The translations under genes were made by a program, and so were the position numbers. Shown piece by piece: positions 8,755-17,475 of a DNA stretch of 64,000 nucleotides. The notes beneath the pieces were generated by a model, which was not told where the DNA came from, searched no databases, and saw nothing but the letters and a program-made list of their open reading frames with translations. Position 1 is the first letter of the stretch. Each line of letters opens with the position of its first letter. Source of the stretch: Dehalococcoidia bacterium (GTDB lineage Bacteria; Chloroflexota; Dehalococcoidia; Lucifugimonadales; Australimonadaceae); assembly GCA_022820645.1 (NCBI GenBank), contig JAJEFD010000013.1, forward strand, positions 440,878-504,877, given 5' to 3'.

Positions 8755-9513
8755 ATGCACGTCGACGATTTCATCGAGGAACTCTGGACGTATGCGAACA
8801 GCTTTCCCATGCGGGAGCATCCGTGGTTCCGCGGCATCGCGGAGCACTGGTGGACGCGCGAGCAGATCATCGCGGGCGAAGTGCAGCACTACCTGCGCGT
8901 GCGGGAGAACCCGGTCTACTTCGGTTACATCGCGGCGCACGCAGCCGAGGAGCGCCTGCCCGGGCTCACCGAGGCGGTGCTGGAGAACTACATGGAGGAA
9001 CTTTCCGGCGAGCGCACCCACGTCGACATCATGTTCCAGTTCCTGGAAGAGGGAGGCGTGTCCCGCGAGGACGCCGACAACGCGCAACCGGCGCCCGGGA
9101 CCCTCGCGGCGATCGAGATGATCCTCGGCCACTGCCAGCGGCGCTCCGCGCTGGAGGGCGTCGCGATGCTGGCGTTCGTGGAGAGCCAGCACGGCGGGCC
9201 GGACGGCGCGGCGGCGTCCGCCTACCCGGCGCTCGTCGGCCACTACGGCTTCTCGGAATGGGCGGCGGAGACGTACCGCATCCACGCCGAGCAGGACGTG
9301 GGGCACGGTCAGAGCCAGATCGACGTGATCAGGCGCTACGCGACCACCGACGAGATGCAGACGAAGATACGGCGCGCAGTGCGGCTCGGGCTGACGGCGT
9401 GGAACCTCGAGTACGACGGCCACGTGCAGGCGATGACCGGCCTCCGCGATCACTGGGACGGCGGCCATCCGCTCATCCACCAGAACCCGCCGATGCGCGT
9501 TCCTCTGATATGA
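8755..9513 (+). CDS. Haem-oxygenase-fold (TenA/PqqC-like) iron-containing redox enzyme
   Basis: 252 residues from ATG 8755, preceded by GAGGAGG about 7 nt upstream; the longer in-frame reading from 8713 has no such site. The sequence is all helical and opens with FIEELWTYANSFPMREHPWF, typical of the haem-oxygenase-like superfamily (TenA, PqqC and diiron oxidases). Possible metal ligands are spread over helices: Glu in GEVQHYLRVRENPVYFGYI, HAAEER, HCQRRSALEGVAML, ESQHGG, and the late IHAEQDVGHGQSQID pair. Members cleave thiamin, oxidise PQQ precursors or oxygenate fatty and amino acids. This one has no PQQ or thiamin operon beside it, so the reaction is open. Its stop overlaps the next gene. 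Confidence 0.8.
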   Translation: MHVDDFIEELWTYANSFPMREHPWFRGIAEHWWTREQIIAGEVQHYLRVRENPVYFGYIAAHAAEERLPGLTEAVLENYMEELSGERTHVDIMFQFLEEGGVSREDADNAQPAPGTLAAIEMILGHCQRRSALEGVAMLAFVESQHGGPDGAAASAYPALVGHYGFSEWAAETYRIHAEQDVGHGQSQIDVIRRYATTDEMQTKIRRAVRLGLTAWNLEYDGHVQAMTGLRDHWDGGHPLIHQNPPMRVPLI

Positions 9514-9746
9514 AAGACAAACAGCTCGATGCCGCAAGCTTCGTCGGGCGGGCCGCCACGATGCTGGCCCTGGGGTTCTTCGTGGAGCGTGTCGGAACGG
9601 CGTATTTCGGCGCGGTGTGGGGTGCGGTGATCGCCATCGTGGTGATGCTGGCCATCCTCGCCGGGATCCTGCTCTGGCCGCGGCTGCAGAGCAAGGGCAG
9701 TGAAGAAGAGCAGGCCGAGAGCCCTGGCGAAGGAGCAGGCCCCTAG
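9510..9746 (+). CDS. Small two-helix membrane protein
   Basis: 78 residues, starting at an ATG that overlaps the preceding stop (ATGA), so probably co-translated with the haem-oxygenase-fold enzyme. There are two hydrophobic stretches (about residues 12-34 and 36-57, the second being VIAIVVMLAILAGILLWP) and a charged C-terminal tail rich in Glu (KGSEEEQAESPGEG). No family is recognised. The coupling suggests it may anchor or assist the upstream enzyme at the membrane, but that is inference. The 3' end overlaps the 3' end of the broken minus-strand gene by two bases. Confidence 0.6.
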   Translation: MKDKQLDAASFVGRAATMLALGFFVERVGTAYFGAVWGAVIAIVVMLAILAGILLWPRLQSKGSEEEQAESPGEGAGP

Positions 9747-9958
9747 AACGGGAACTCGTCGGGCAGCGCTGACCGAAGCTCGGCGTACTCGGGGTCGCCG
9801 GCGTACTCGTTGGCGATGCTTTCGAGGCGCTCGACGAGCTCCTCGACCGGCATCCGGAACACGCTCGAGACCATTCCCGTGGTCTCCTCGAAGTCTCCCC
9901 TTCAGTTCCGGTATCAGCCGCGCATCCGCTCCATGAGGTAGCGGTCATCCTCGCGCAT
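9743..9958 (-). pseudogene. Small helical protein gene disrupted by two compensating frameshifts, or a shorter 43-residue ORF
   Basis: Reading from ATG 9958, the frame gives MREDDRYLMERMRG, then two TGA codons, then in the same frame GDFEETTGMVSSVFRMPVEE and a natural-looking acidic C-terminus ending PDEFPF before TAG. Between the two TGA codons, another frame reads RLIPELKG, which would join the halves smoothly if one base were added near 9918 and one removed near 9896. The gene may therefore be intact in relatives and carry two small indels here, or the window has consensus errors. If the stops are real, translation could still start at ATG 9874 (GAGGAG 9 nt upstream), giving 43 residues. 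Function is unknown. Confidence 0.5.
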
Positions 9959-9999
9959 GCTCCGATTGTAGCCGCATCTGCAAGGCTGGGCAGTGCGCC

Positions 10000-10392
10000 C
10001 TACTGCGAGAACCCCACGGGATGGAACGTGATCAGCTCTGTCGACGCGACAGGGCTGCCGTCGGCGTCCGCCGTCACCGCGAGCCGCGTGAGCACGCGCC
10101 ACTCCTCGCCCTGCCGCCGCACGCGAAGGATCACGAACGCGTTCTCCACCGGTTCGCCCGGCGGCTCGTCGAACCCCACGGTGAACTCGAGCCGCGCGCT
10201 TGCGCCGGACGCCAGCGGCGGCTGCGCCGTCAGCGGTACCGCCTCCGCCCGGAAGCGCCCGTGCGGCAGCCACGCTTCCAGCAATTCGATCGGCTCGCCC
10301 CCTGCGTTGCGCACCGCGAACGCAACGTCCCACGCGCCCGGTCCGCCGGAGGCCGGGCCGGTCTGCAGAACACTGAGAGACGGGCTCGTCAT
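10000..10392 (-). CDS. Hypothetical protein with predicted beta-sandwich fold
   Basis: 130 residues with no signal peptide or membrane helix. Alternating hydrophobic strands (WDVAFAVRNAGGEPIELLEA, ARLEFTVGF, NAFVILRVRRQG, WRVLTRLAVTAD) look like an immunoglobulin-like or C2-like beta sandwich. I do not recognise a family. It is followed on the same strand by the broken small gene at 9743-9958 and is divergent from the ubiD pair. Codon use matches its neighbours, so it is probably a real gene. Confidence 0.6.
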   Translation of the reverse strand: MTSPSLSVLQTGPASGGPGAWDVAFAVRNAGGEPIELLEAWLPHGRFRAEAVPLTAQPPLASGASARLEFTVGFDEPPGEPVENAFVILRVRRQGEEWRVLTRLAVTADADGSPVASTELITFHPVGFSQ

Positions 10393-10490
10393 GGCGTCAG
10401 GATATATCTCCCGCCAGCGCCCGGGGGGCAGACGATATTCGTAAGAAGTAAGGGGAATCGCAGTGCGAAACTGCGCAACGATGGCTTTGC

Positions 10491-10527
10491 TTGACCGGTC
10501 TACCCCTGCTCGGTAGTATCGCCGAGC
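10491..10527 (+). promoter_or_regulatory. Sigma-70-type promoter with overlapping dyad for the ubiD pair
   Basis: TTGACC at 10491-10496 and TAGTAT at 10514-10519 are separated by exactly 17 bp. GCTCGG at 10508-10513 and CCGAGC at 10522-10527 form a 6-bp inverted repeat bracketing the -10 box, a typical place for a repressor operator. The ubiD start follows about 40 bp later with a GAGGAGGAGG ribosome binding site. Confidence 0.55.
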
Positions 10528-10564
10528 GGGATATGCGCGAGACGCAACCCGAGGAGGAGGCGAA

Positions 10565-12028
10565 ATGGCGCACGTCGATTACAAGGACTTGCGGGACTAC
10601 CTCGGCGTCCTGGAGGAGAACGGCCTGCTCAAGCACGTCACCGCACCGGTCGATCTCGACTACGAGATCGGAGGCATCGCGGCGCGCGGGCTCGACAAGG
10701 GCGGCGACAGCCTCGTGGGGCTGCTCTTCGAGAACATCAATGGTTACCCCGGCAAGCGGGTGGTCGCGAACATCCTCGCCAAGACGGAGCAGCTCGCGCT
10801 GGCTATCGGCGCCGAGCCGGACGACATGACGCTCTACGAACGCATCGGGGAGGCGCGGCAGAGTCCCATCGCTCCGGTGCAGGTGTCGGAGGCGGTCTGC
10901 CAGGAGGAGGTTATCGCCGAGGAAGAAGTGAACCTGCACGAGCTGCCCATCCCGTGGTGGCACGAGGGGGATGCCGGACGCTACATCGGCACGACCGCAG
11001 GCGTCACGACGATGGACCCCGAGACCGGCTACATCAACCAGGGGCTCTATCGCTGCATGATCCTCGACGACAAGACGTTCTCCCTGCAGGCGCGCGGCGG
11101 CCACGAGATCGGCGAGAACCCCACGAAGACCGGCTATGGCGGACAGTCCCACATCCTCATGAACGAAGCGCAAGGGAAGCCGACTCCGGTCGCGCTCGCC
11201 ATCGGCATGGACCCCGCGCTCACCTACGCCGCGGGTGCGTTCGTGCACTCGGACGAGATAGAGCACGCCGAGTACGCCTTCGCGGGCGCGCTGAAGGGCG
11301 AGCCCATCGAGATCGTGAAGTGCCTCAACAGCGACCTGCTCGTCCCAGCCTACTCCGAGATGATCATCGAGGGCGAGATACTGCCCTACGAGCGCATCAA
11401 CGAGGGGCCGCACGGCGAGCACCAGGGTTTCTACACAGCGGTGGACAACGTGTTCGTCGTGCACGTGAAGTCGATCTCGCACCGGAAGGACGCCATCCAC
11501 TACGGCCTGATATGCCGCCAGCAGGAGGACTATCCCAAGTTCATGTACTCGGCGGGGATGCGCACTCGCCTTGAGGAGATGGGCATCGCCGACCTGCTGG
11601 AGGACGTGTGGTGCCCGGACAGCACGGGCGGCGGCTTCGGCGTCTTCGCCATCATCGCCGCGAAGGCCAGGACTCCCGCCGACGTGGCGCGCATCAAGGA
11701 AGCGATAACCAACCTCAAGGAAGAGCGTTACCTCGTCCGCAGGCCACGCTGGACGATCGTCGTGGACGACGACTGCGACGTTCGGGACTGGGCGGAGGTG
11801 ATGTGGCGGGTCGCGCTCGGCGTCATGCCGGACGCGCACCTCACCATCAGTGAACGGAACAATGCCATCTGGCACGAGCCGCTGGAAGTAGAGTTCGACG
11901 CAGGCTCTTGCGTCTTCGTCGACGCGACGTTCAAGACGAAGCAGGGGTTCGACCGCCCCATCAATGCGTTGAGCAGGGACCTGAAAGCGCGCGTCGACGG
12001 ACGCTGGCGGGAACTGGGGCTCGACTAG
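10565..12028 (+). CDS. UbiD family decarboxylase, copy 1
   Basis: 487 residues of the UbiD fold, prenylated-FMN enzymes that reversibly (de)carboxylate aromatic, heteroaromatic or alpha,beta-unsaturated acids. Family traits are DLRDYLGVLEENGLLKHV at the N-terminus, PIPWWHEGDAGRYI, the cofactor/metal region around NEGPHGEHQGFYT (usually EGPFGE; here Phe is His) and a DDDCDVRDWAEVMWRVALGV segment. The start has GAGGAGGAGG upstream. A second ubiD follows 31 bp later, so they form one operon. No UbiX flavin prenyltransferase gene lies in the window, so the cofactor must come from elsewhere. The substrate is unknown; nearby oxygenase and hydratase genes only loosely suggest aromatic acids. Confidence 0.88.
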   Translation: MAHVDYKDLRDYLGVLEENGLLKHVTAPVDLDYEIGGIAARGLDKGGDSLVGLLFENINGYPGKRVVANILAKTEQLALAIGAEPDDMTLYERIGEARQSPIAPVQVSEAVCQEEVIAEEEVNLHELPIPWWHEGDAGRYIGTTAGVTTMDPETGYINQGLYRCMILDDKTFSLQARGGHEIGENPTKTGYGGQSHILMNEAQGKPTPVALAIGMDPALTYAAGAFVHSDEIEHAEYAFAGALKGEPIEIVKCLNSDLLVPAYSEMIIEGEILPYERINEGPHGEHQGFYTAVDNVFVVHVKSISHRKDAIHYGLICRQQEDYPKFMYSAGMRTRLEEMGIADLLEDVWCPDSTGGGFGVFAIIAAKARTPADVARIKEAITNLKEERYLVRRPRWTIVVDDDCDVRDWAEVMWRVALGVMPDAHLTISERNNAIWHEPLEVEFDAGSCVFVDATFKTKQGFDRPINALSRDLKARVDGRWRELGLD

Positions 12029-12059
12029 CGGCCTCGCGCCGTATGAAAGGACAACAGCC

Positions 12060-13538
12060 ATGACGACCGAAGCGGAGATGGGGGTTGCGTACGACGACCT
12101 GCGTTCCTACATCGAGGCATGCCAGGCAGCCGATGACTGGCGGCTCATCGAGGGCGCGGACTGGGATGTGGAGATAGGAGCGCTGACGGAGGCGGCGGCC
12201 GACCGCATACCGGAGCCGCCGATGCTCCTGTTCGACAACATCAAGGGCTACCCGGAGGGCTATCGCGTCGTCAGCCTCACGGAGTCGTCGTGGAAGCGCG
12301 CGTGCATCGCGCTGGGCCTGCCGCTGGACCGTCCGAAGCTGGAACTGGTGCGGATGGCCGCCCGGAAGCTGAAGGCCGCGCACGACAGCCTCATCGGCCC
12401 CACCGAGGTCAAGAGCGGCCCCGTGATGGAGAACGTGTTCGAGGGCGAGCACGTCGACGTCTGGCAGTTGCCCATCCCCCGCTATCACGCGGCGGACGGA
12501 GGACGCTATCTCGGCACCGGCGGCGTGCTCATCAACAAGGACCCGGAGTCGGACTTCATCAACGTGGGCACCTACCGGATGCAGGCGCACGAGAAAGACC
12601 TGCTCGGTCTGTGGATGAGCCCCGGCCAGCAGGGCAGGCAGATATGCCAGCGGTACTGGGACCAGGGGAAGGCTGCGCCGGTCGTCGCCGCCTACGGGCT
12701 GGACCCGCTCACGTTCTCTGCCGGGCACATGAAGCTCCCGTGGGGGAAGAGCGAACTGGACCTGGCCGGCGGCCTGCGCGGGCGTTCCGTGGACGTCATC
12801 CCAGGCCCGATCACCGGACTGCCCATACCGGCCGGGGCGGAGATAGCCATCGAGGGAGAGGTGCCGCCCCCCTGGGAGCAGGCCGAGGAAGAAGGACCGT
12901 TCGGGGAATGGCCGGGCTACTACTCCGGCGGCACGCGCGGCACCGGCGAACCGCAGCCGGTCATCCGCATCAAGGCGCTCTACCACCGCAACTCGCCCAT
13001 CATCCACAACCAGGCGCCCATGTGGCCGGGCGCGGCGAAGTTCGCCATCCCGATCGGCGCAGGGTTGCTGTGGGACCAGTTGGAAGCGGCGGGCATACAG
13101 GACGTCACCGGCGTCTTCTCTTACACCGGCTATCTCGTCGCCATCTCCATCAAGCAGCGTTACGCCGGGCATGCGAAGCAGACCGCCCACGCGGCGGTCT
13201 CAGCCGCCGCAGCCGCGCGCAACGGGCGGTACGTCGTCATCGTCGACGAGGACATCGACGTCACGGACCTCAAGGAGGTCATCTGGGCGATGCAGACGCG
13301 CGTCGACCCCTACACCGACATCGAAACGATAGAGGGGACGTGGAGCACTCCCCTGGACCCCCGGATGCCTCCGGACAAGCGTGCGAACGGCGACCACACC
13401 AACAGCAGGGCTATCTTCTACGCCGTGCGCCCCTTCCACTGGAAGGACGAGTTCCCCGTGGTCAGCCGCACTCCGGCCGATATCCGCCAGGAGGTGATCG
13501 AGAAGTACCGCGGCATCCTCCCGTTCCCGGGTTTCTAG
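12060..13538 (+). CDS. UbiD family decarboxylase, copy 2
   Basis: 492 residues, related to but clearly diverged from copy 1. It has YDDLRSYIEACQAADDWRLI at the N-terminus, the PIPRYHAADGGRYLGTG segment, a canonical EGPFGEWPGYYSGGTRG active-site loop and IVDEDIDVTDLKEVIWAMQT near the C-terminus. It follows copy 1 with a short spacer containing GAAAGGA. Two distinct UbiD proteins in one operon may form a hetero-oligomer (as in some aryl carboxylases) or act on different acids. Copy 2 has the canonical Glu/Phe loop, so it is the better candidate for the active subunit; that is inference. Confidence 0.88.
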   Translation: MTTEAEMGVAYDDLRSYIEACQAADDWRLIEGADWDVEIGALTEAAADRIPEPPMLLFDNIKGYPEGYRVVSLTESSWKRACIALGLPLDRPKLELVRMAARKLKAAHDSLIGPTEVKSGPVMENVFEGEHVDVWQLPIPRYHAADGGRYLGTGGVLINKDPESDFINVGTYRMQAHEKDLLGLWMSPGQQGRQICQRYWDQGKAAPVVAAYGLDPLTFSAGHMKLPWGKSELDLAGGLRGRSVDVIPGPITGLPIPAGAEIAIEGEVPPPWEQAEEEGPFGEWPGYYSGGTRGTGEPQPVIRIKALYHRNSPIIHNQAPMWPGAAKFAIPIGAGLLWDQLEAAGIQDVTGVFSYTGYLVAISIKQRYAGHAKQTAHAAVSAAAAARNGRYVVIVDEDIDVTDLKEVIWAMQTRVDPYTDIETIEGTWSTPLDPRMPPDKRANGDHTNSRAIFYAVRPFHWKDEFPVVSRTPADIRQEVIEKYRGILPFPGF

Positions 13539-13628
13539 TTCCGGCGGAACGCAGGGTTTACGCATGCCCCGGTAGCGCCCCATGCCCCGGTTCGGGATAA
13601 TGGGCTATCCCTACCGCAGGAGGGTGCG

Positions 13629-14489
13629 TTGCGCATCGGGGCTCACGTTTCCGGATCAGGCTCGCTCGACAAGGCCATAGACAGGGCGCTGGACATCGGC
13701 GCGGAGTGCATCCAGCTCTTCCCCTCCGCCCCGCAGGGGTGGGGGTTCAAGGTCCCCGACGAGAAGATCGTCGCCGACTTCAAGCGCAAGGCGTTCGAGC
13801 ACGGCGTCGGCCCCAACGTGTTCCACGGCATCTATCTCGTCAGCCTCGGCGCCGACGATCCCGCGCTCGTGCAGCGCGGCAAGGCGTCGCTCGTCAAGTA
13901 CATGAACGTCGCGGGCGACATGGGCGTGCAGGGCGTCATCTTCCACCTGAACAGCCACAAGGGGCGCGGCTTCGACGGCGTATTCGGGCAGGTCATCGAG
14001 GGCATCCGCGAGGTGTTGGCCGACTCCCCGCCGGACGTGCAGCTCATCCTGGAGAACAGCGCGGGCATGGGGAACCACATCGGCTCCAGGTTCGCGGAGA
14101 TCGGCGCATTCGTGCGTGAACTGGACGACCCGCGCGTGCAGGTCTGCCTCGACACGCAGCACTCGTTCGCCGCGGGCTACGACCTCCGCACCCCGGACGG
14201 CGTCGACGCCGTGATGGACGAGTTCGACCGGGACATCGGCGTCGAGCACCTCGTCGCCGTTCACTGCAACGACTCGAAGCCTGCGCTCGGTGGGGCGCTC
14301 GACCGGCACGAGAACATCGGCGAGGGGCAGATGGGCATCGGCGCGTTCGAGTCGATACTCGGGCACTCCGCGTTCGCAAACGTGCCCTTCTACCTGGAGG
14401 TGCCCGGCTACGAGGGCAAGGGGCCGGACGAGCCGAACGTGACCACCATGAAGTCGGTGCGGGAGCGCGCCGCGCCGGACGCAGGCTGA
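13629..14489 (+). CDS. nfo: Endonuclease IV (AP endonuclease)
   Basis: 286-residue TIM-barrel enzyme that nicks DNA 5' to abasic sites in base-excision repair. The TTG start at 13629 has AGGAGG 7 nt upstream. Family features in order: MRIGAHVSGSGSLDKAIDRA, IQLFPSAPQGW (usually a run with N or S after QLF), VFHGIYLVSLGADD (His ligand), VIFHLNSHKG (His), LILENSAGMGNHIGS (Glu ligand), QVCLDTQHSFAAGYD (Asp, His), HCNDSKPALGGALDRHENIGEG (the zinc-binding signature) and YLEVPGY (Glu). Length is normal. It ends four bases before the zincin gene. Confidence 0.95.
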   Translation: MRIGAHVSGSGSLDKAIDRALDIGAECIQLFPSAPQGWGFKVPDEKIVADFKRKAFEHGVGPNVFHGIYLVSLGADDPALVQRGKASLVKYMNVAGDMGVQGVIFHLNSHKGRGFDGVFGQVIEGIREVLADSPPDVQLILENSAGMGNHIGSRFAEIGAFVRELDDPRVQVCLDTQHSFAAGYDLRTPDGVDAVMDEFDRDIGVEHLVAVHCNDSKPALGGALDRHENIGEGQMGIGAFESILGHSAFANVPFYLEVPGYEGKGPDEPNVTTMKSVRERAAPDAG

Positions 14490-14492
14490 GCC

Positions 14493-14900
14493 GTGATGCG
14501 CAAGCGGCAGTTCGAGGAGCTGGTCAGGCGCGCGGTCGAGGAAGTGGCGGACGACTGGCCGGATGCGAAGAAGGAGGGATGGCCCGTATTCGTGGAGAAC
14601 CTCCTGAGCAACAACGTGGACATCCAGGTGCGGCGTCAGCCGACGAAACGGCAACGCAGGTCGCTGGGGCTCGCGCCCGACGAAACGCTGCTGGGCCTCT
14701 ACGAGGGTGTCCCGTTGACTGACCGCGACGGCTACAACATGGTCCTGCCGGACGTCATCACCATCTTTCAGTTACCCATCGAGGAGATGTGCGAAACGGA
14801 GGAAGAGGTGATGGAGGAGGTGCGCAAGACGCTCGTGCACGAGGTGGCGCACCACTTCAGCATCACAGACGTGGAACTCGAAGCCTGGGGCGTCGCGTAG
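14493..14900 (+). CDS. Zincin-fold metallopeptidase family protein (PF06262-like)
   Basis: 135 residues with the zinc-protease signature HEVAHHF near residues 117-123 and a downstream acidic LEAWGV. The N-terminal half has FEELVRRAVEEVADDWPD and LLGLYEGVPLTDRDGYN, typical of the small single-domain minimal zincins. The first codon is GTG directly followed by ATG; either could start. It sits four bases after nfo and is probably co-transcribed. Peptidase activity has not been shown for most of this family, so the substrate is unknown. Confidence 0.85.
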   Translation: MMRKRQFEELVRRAVEEVADDWPDAKKEGWPVFVENLLSNNVDIQVRRQPTKRQRRSLGLAPDETLLGLYEGVPLTDRDGYNMVLPDVITIFQLPIEEMCETEEEVMEEVRKTLVHEVAHHFSITDVELEAWGVA

Positions 14901-14942
14901 GAGGGAGGCTCTACGCAGGCGCCCCACGCCTCGAATCGGGTC

Positions 14943-16124
14943 CTACACCTGCGCGTACTCCTCCATGAGCACGCGCGCGACCTCCGGGCGGCTGAACTCC
15001 AGCGGAGGCGTCTCCCGTCGCGCAAGCATGTCGCGCACCTGGGTGCCGCTCAACGAGACGCGGCTTTCGACGCCGTGGGGACAGGTCTTCTCCGAGGCCA
15101 TCGCGCCGCAGGCGGAGCAGAAGAACGAGTTCTCGAAGTAGAGCGGGGTGATGCCCAACTCCTTCGGCTCGAACTCCCTGAAGATGTGCTGGGCGTCGTA
15201 CGTCCCATAGTAAGAGCCGACGCCTGCGTGGTCGCGCCCCACGATGAAGTGGCTGCAGCCGTAGTTCTTGCGCGCGATGGCGTGGAACACGGCCTCGCGC
15301 GGCCCGGCGTAGCGCATGAACGCGGGGAAGACAGACAGGTGCACCCGGTCTGCCGGGTAGTAGTTCTCCAGCAGCGCTTCGTAGCACCGCATCCGTATTC
15401 CGGCAGGGATGTCGTCCGGCTTGGTCTCCCCCACCAGCGGGTGGAGCAGAAGCCCATCGGTTATCTCCATCGCGCACTTCTGGATGTACTCGTGCGCGCG
15501 GTGCACCGGGTTCCGGGTCTGGAACCCGACGACCGTCCGCCAGTTGCGGGCCGCGAAAGCGGCGCGCGTCTCGGCGGGCGTCTGGTGGTACGGGGCGGCA
15601 GCCGGTTCTAGCGCGGGCGTGCCGGAGAGCATGGTGATGCGCCCGCCGACGAGCACCGGCCCTTGTGCGTAGACGCCCGCAACGCCGGGATGCGCCTCGT
15701 CAGTCGTGCGGAACGCACGCTCCGCCTCAAGGTGCTTGTCGTAGCCGAACAGTTCGGCCACGTCGATGATGCCGGCCAGGCTGCCGTCCGGCGCGGCGAG
15801 CGCGGCCTGACCGCCCTCGCGCAGTCCTGCGGCTGTTTCCTCGTCGACAGCGAGTGTGACCGGAAGCGGCCATACTACGCCCGATTCGAGGCGCATGTGG
15901 TCGCGCACGCTGAGGTAGTCGGCCGAGGTGAGGAAGCCCTCCAGCGGGCTGAATGCGCCCTGTGCGATGAGCCGGGCATCCGACTCCTGGCGCGCGTTCA
16001 GCCTGATGACGGGCAGCGACACTGCGCTCTCGCTCAACTCGATGGCGTCGGCCGCAACGCGGTCGATCAGTTGCCCGCCGTGCGGCGTGATGAGTTGCGT
16101 TTCGGTGGTGGTGGCGGTAGTCAT
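14943..16124 (-). CDS. sat: Sulfate adenylyltransferase (ATP sulfurylase), single-subunit type
   Basis: 393 residues; activates sulfate with ATP to give APS. Start ATG 16124 overlaps the cysC stop. The HxxH-type nucleotide motif is [12 protein letters not shown], and GRDHAGVG is the second conserved site. Near the C-terminus [18 protein letters not shown] gives a Cys-x2-Cys-x8-Cys-x-His cluster, as in zinc-containing bacterial and archaeal enzymes. An apparent N-terminal extension up to 16742 in this frame is arginine- and glycine-rich antisense shadow of cysC and not part of the protein. It is third gene of cysH-cysC-sat; no CysD/CysN pair is present. Confidence 0.96.
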   Translation of the reverse strand: MTTATTTETQLITPHGGQLIDRVAADAIELSESAVSLPVIRLNARQESDARLIAQGAFSPLEGFLTSADYLSVRDHMRLESGVVWPLPVTLAVDEETAAGLREGGQAALAAPDGSLAGIIDVAELFGYDKHLEAERAFRTTDEAHPGVAGVYAQGPVLVGGRITMLSGTPALEPAAAPYHQTPAETRAAFAARNWRTVVGFQTRNPVHRAHEYIQKCAMEITDGLLLHPLVGETKPDDIPAGIRMRCYEALLENYYPADRVHLSVFPAFMRYAGPREAVFHAIARKNYGCSHFIVGRDHAGVGSYYGTYDAQHIFREFEPKELGITPLYFENSFFCSACGAMASEKTCPHGVESRVSLSGTQVRDMLARRETPPLEFSRPEVARVLMEEYAQV

Positions 16125-16687
16125 CAGGCGACACGCTCCTTCACAGTGTTCAGGTAGCCCAATTCCTCCAGTGCGGAGAGGACCTTCTCGACGCTCTCTT
16201 CCACGGTCTCGCTTTCGGTGTCGACGACGACCTCGGGGTTCACCGGCGCCTCGTATGGGTCGGAGACGCCGGTGAAGTTCTCTATCTCGCCGCGAAGCGC
16301 CTTCTCGTAGAGGCCCTTTACGTCGCGGCGCACCAACTCGTCGAGCGGACACTGGACGTAGACCTCGACGAAACTGCCGATGTGCGCCCGCACTTCGTCC
16401 CGCACGTCCCGGTACGGCGAGATCGCGGCGACGATGCTCGCGACGCCGTTCCGCGTCAGCAGATTGCTCACGAAGCCGATGCGCCGGATGTTGGTGTCCC
16501 GGTCCTCCTTGCTGAACCCGAGCCCCTTGCTCAGGTTCGTCCGGACGATGTCCCCGTCGAGCAGTTCGACCTTGCGGCCACGCTCCTGCAACTCCTCCAC
16601 GAGCGCGTTCGCGATCGTGCTCTTGCCTGCGCCCGACAGGCCGGTCAGCCATATCGTTACGCCCTGGTCCTCCACTAACTGAGTCAT
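16124..16687 (-). CDS. cysC: Adenylylsulfate kinase
   Basis: 187 residues; phosphorylates APS to PAPS. The P-loop is [12 protein letters not shown], followed by [11 protein letters not shown] (APS-binding DGD), [27 protein letters not shown] and [19 protein letters not shown], all family hallmarks. The ATG at 16687 has AAGGAGGT with 8-nt spacing; a GTG two codons earlier is too close to it. It lies 32 nt after cysH and overlaps sat. Because the CysH here looks like an APS reductase, this kinase may supply PAPS for sulfation rather than for reduction. Confidence 0.96.
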   Translation of the reverse strand: MTQLVEDQGVTIWLTGLSGAGKSTIANALVEELQERGRKVELLDGDIVRTNLSKGLGFSKEDRDTNIRRIGFVSNLLTRNGVASIVAAISPYRDVRDEVRAHIGSFVEVYVQCPLDELVRRDVKGLYEKALRGEIENFTGVSDPYEAPVNPEVVVDTESETVEESVEKVLSALEELGYLNTVKERVA

Positions 16688-16719
16688 CTTCACGTACCTC
16701 CTTCTGGTATCGCTTTTCT

Positions 16720-17448
16720 CTATCTGGCAATGGGGAGTTCAAGCGGCCCGTCCGTGTGCAGGCCGCACTCCGTCTTGTCGAATCCCACCCAGCGTCCCGC
16801 CCGCAGGTCCCCGTCGCTGGCGGACGCCGGGCGGGTGCAATGCACGCACCCGATGCTGGCGTAGCCCTGGTCGTGGAGTGGGTTGTAGGGGACCCCGTTG
16901 GCCCGCACGTACTCCCAGACCTCCTCCTCGCTCCAGTCGGCGAGGGGATTGAGCTTCACGAGGTCGAATTTGTGGTCCCACTCGACCTTGGCGATGTGGC
17001 TCCGGGTGGCTGCCTGGTCGCGCCGCAGGCCTGCGATCCATGCCTGCTTGCCCTGGAGTGCCCGCGCGTTCGGCTCTACCTTCCGCAGCGAACAGCACAT
17101 GTCGGGGTTGCTCTCCCACAGGTTCGGGGCGAACTCGCGCGCCTGCGCTTCCAGCGTCCAGCGGGAGCGGTATCCGACCGGTTCGACGCCGTAGTGATTG
17201 CGCACCTGCTCGATGAGTGCGTACGTCTCCGGGAAGAGCAGGTCCGTATCGAGGTAGAACACTTCGAAGGCCCATCCGGTGCGAACGGCCATATCGAGCA
17301 GCGCCATTCCGGACGCTCCCCCGAACGAGCAGGCGAGCGCTATCTCGGGGCTGTATCGCTGCAGCCCCCAGTTCAGCACCTCGTGTGCCTCCGCGAGCTC
17401 CAGCCGGGCCCCGGCCTGCACTGCCTCTTCCATCGTCGCGTGTGTCAT
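16720..17448 (-). CDS. cysH: Assimilatory APS (PAPS) reductase
   Basis: 242 residues of the PAPS-reductase fold: [19 protein letters not shown] (PP-loop), [16 protein letters not shown], the cysteine pairs [10 protein letters not shown] and IGCVHCTRP, and the C-terminal active-site motif KTECGLH. The CC plus CxxC set binds a [4Fe-4S] cluster and marks APS-reducing enzymes; pure PAPS reductases lack it. It makes sulfite for cysteine synthesis. The ATG at 17448 follows AGGAGGAG by 8-9 nt (a TTG directly before is the alternative). It is the first gene of cysH-cysC-sat and lies directly behind a cysteine-codon leader peptide and terminator hairpin. Confidence 0.94.
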   Translation of the reverse strand: MTHATMEEAVQAGARLELAEAHEVLNWGLQRYSPEIALACSFGGASGMALLDMAVRTGWAFEVFYLDTDLLFPETYALIEQVRNHYGVEPVGYRSRWTLEAQAREFAPNLWESNPDMCCSLRKVEPNARALQGKQAWIAGLRRDQAATRSHIAKVEWDHKFDLVKLNPLADWSEEEVWEYVRANGVPYNPLHDQGYASIGCVHCTRPASASDGDLRAGRWVGFDKTECGLHTDGPLELPIAR

Positions 17449-17475
17449 CAAGGGTCTCCTCCTGCTTAAACGAAG

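Noticed and set aside
14943..16742. A 599-residue ATP sulfurylase with a long N-terminal extension
   Set aside because: The extra N-terminus is Arg/Gly-rich and lies exactly over cysC in another frame; the real start overlaps the cysC stop at 16124.
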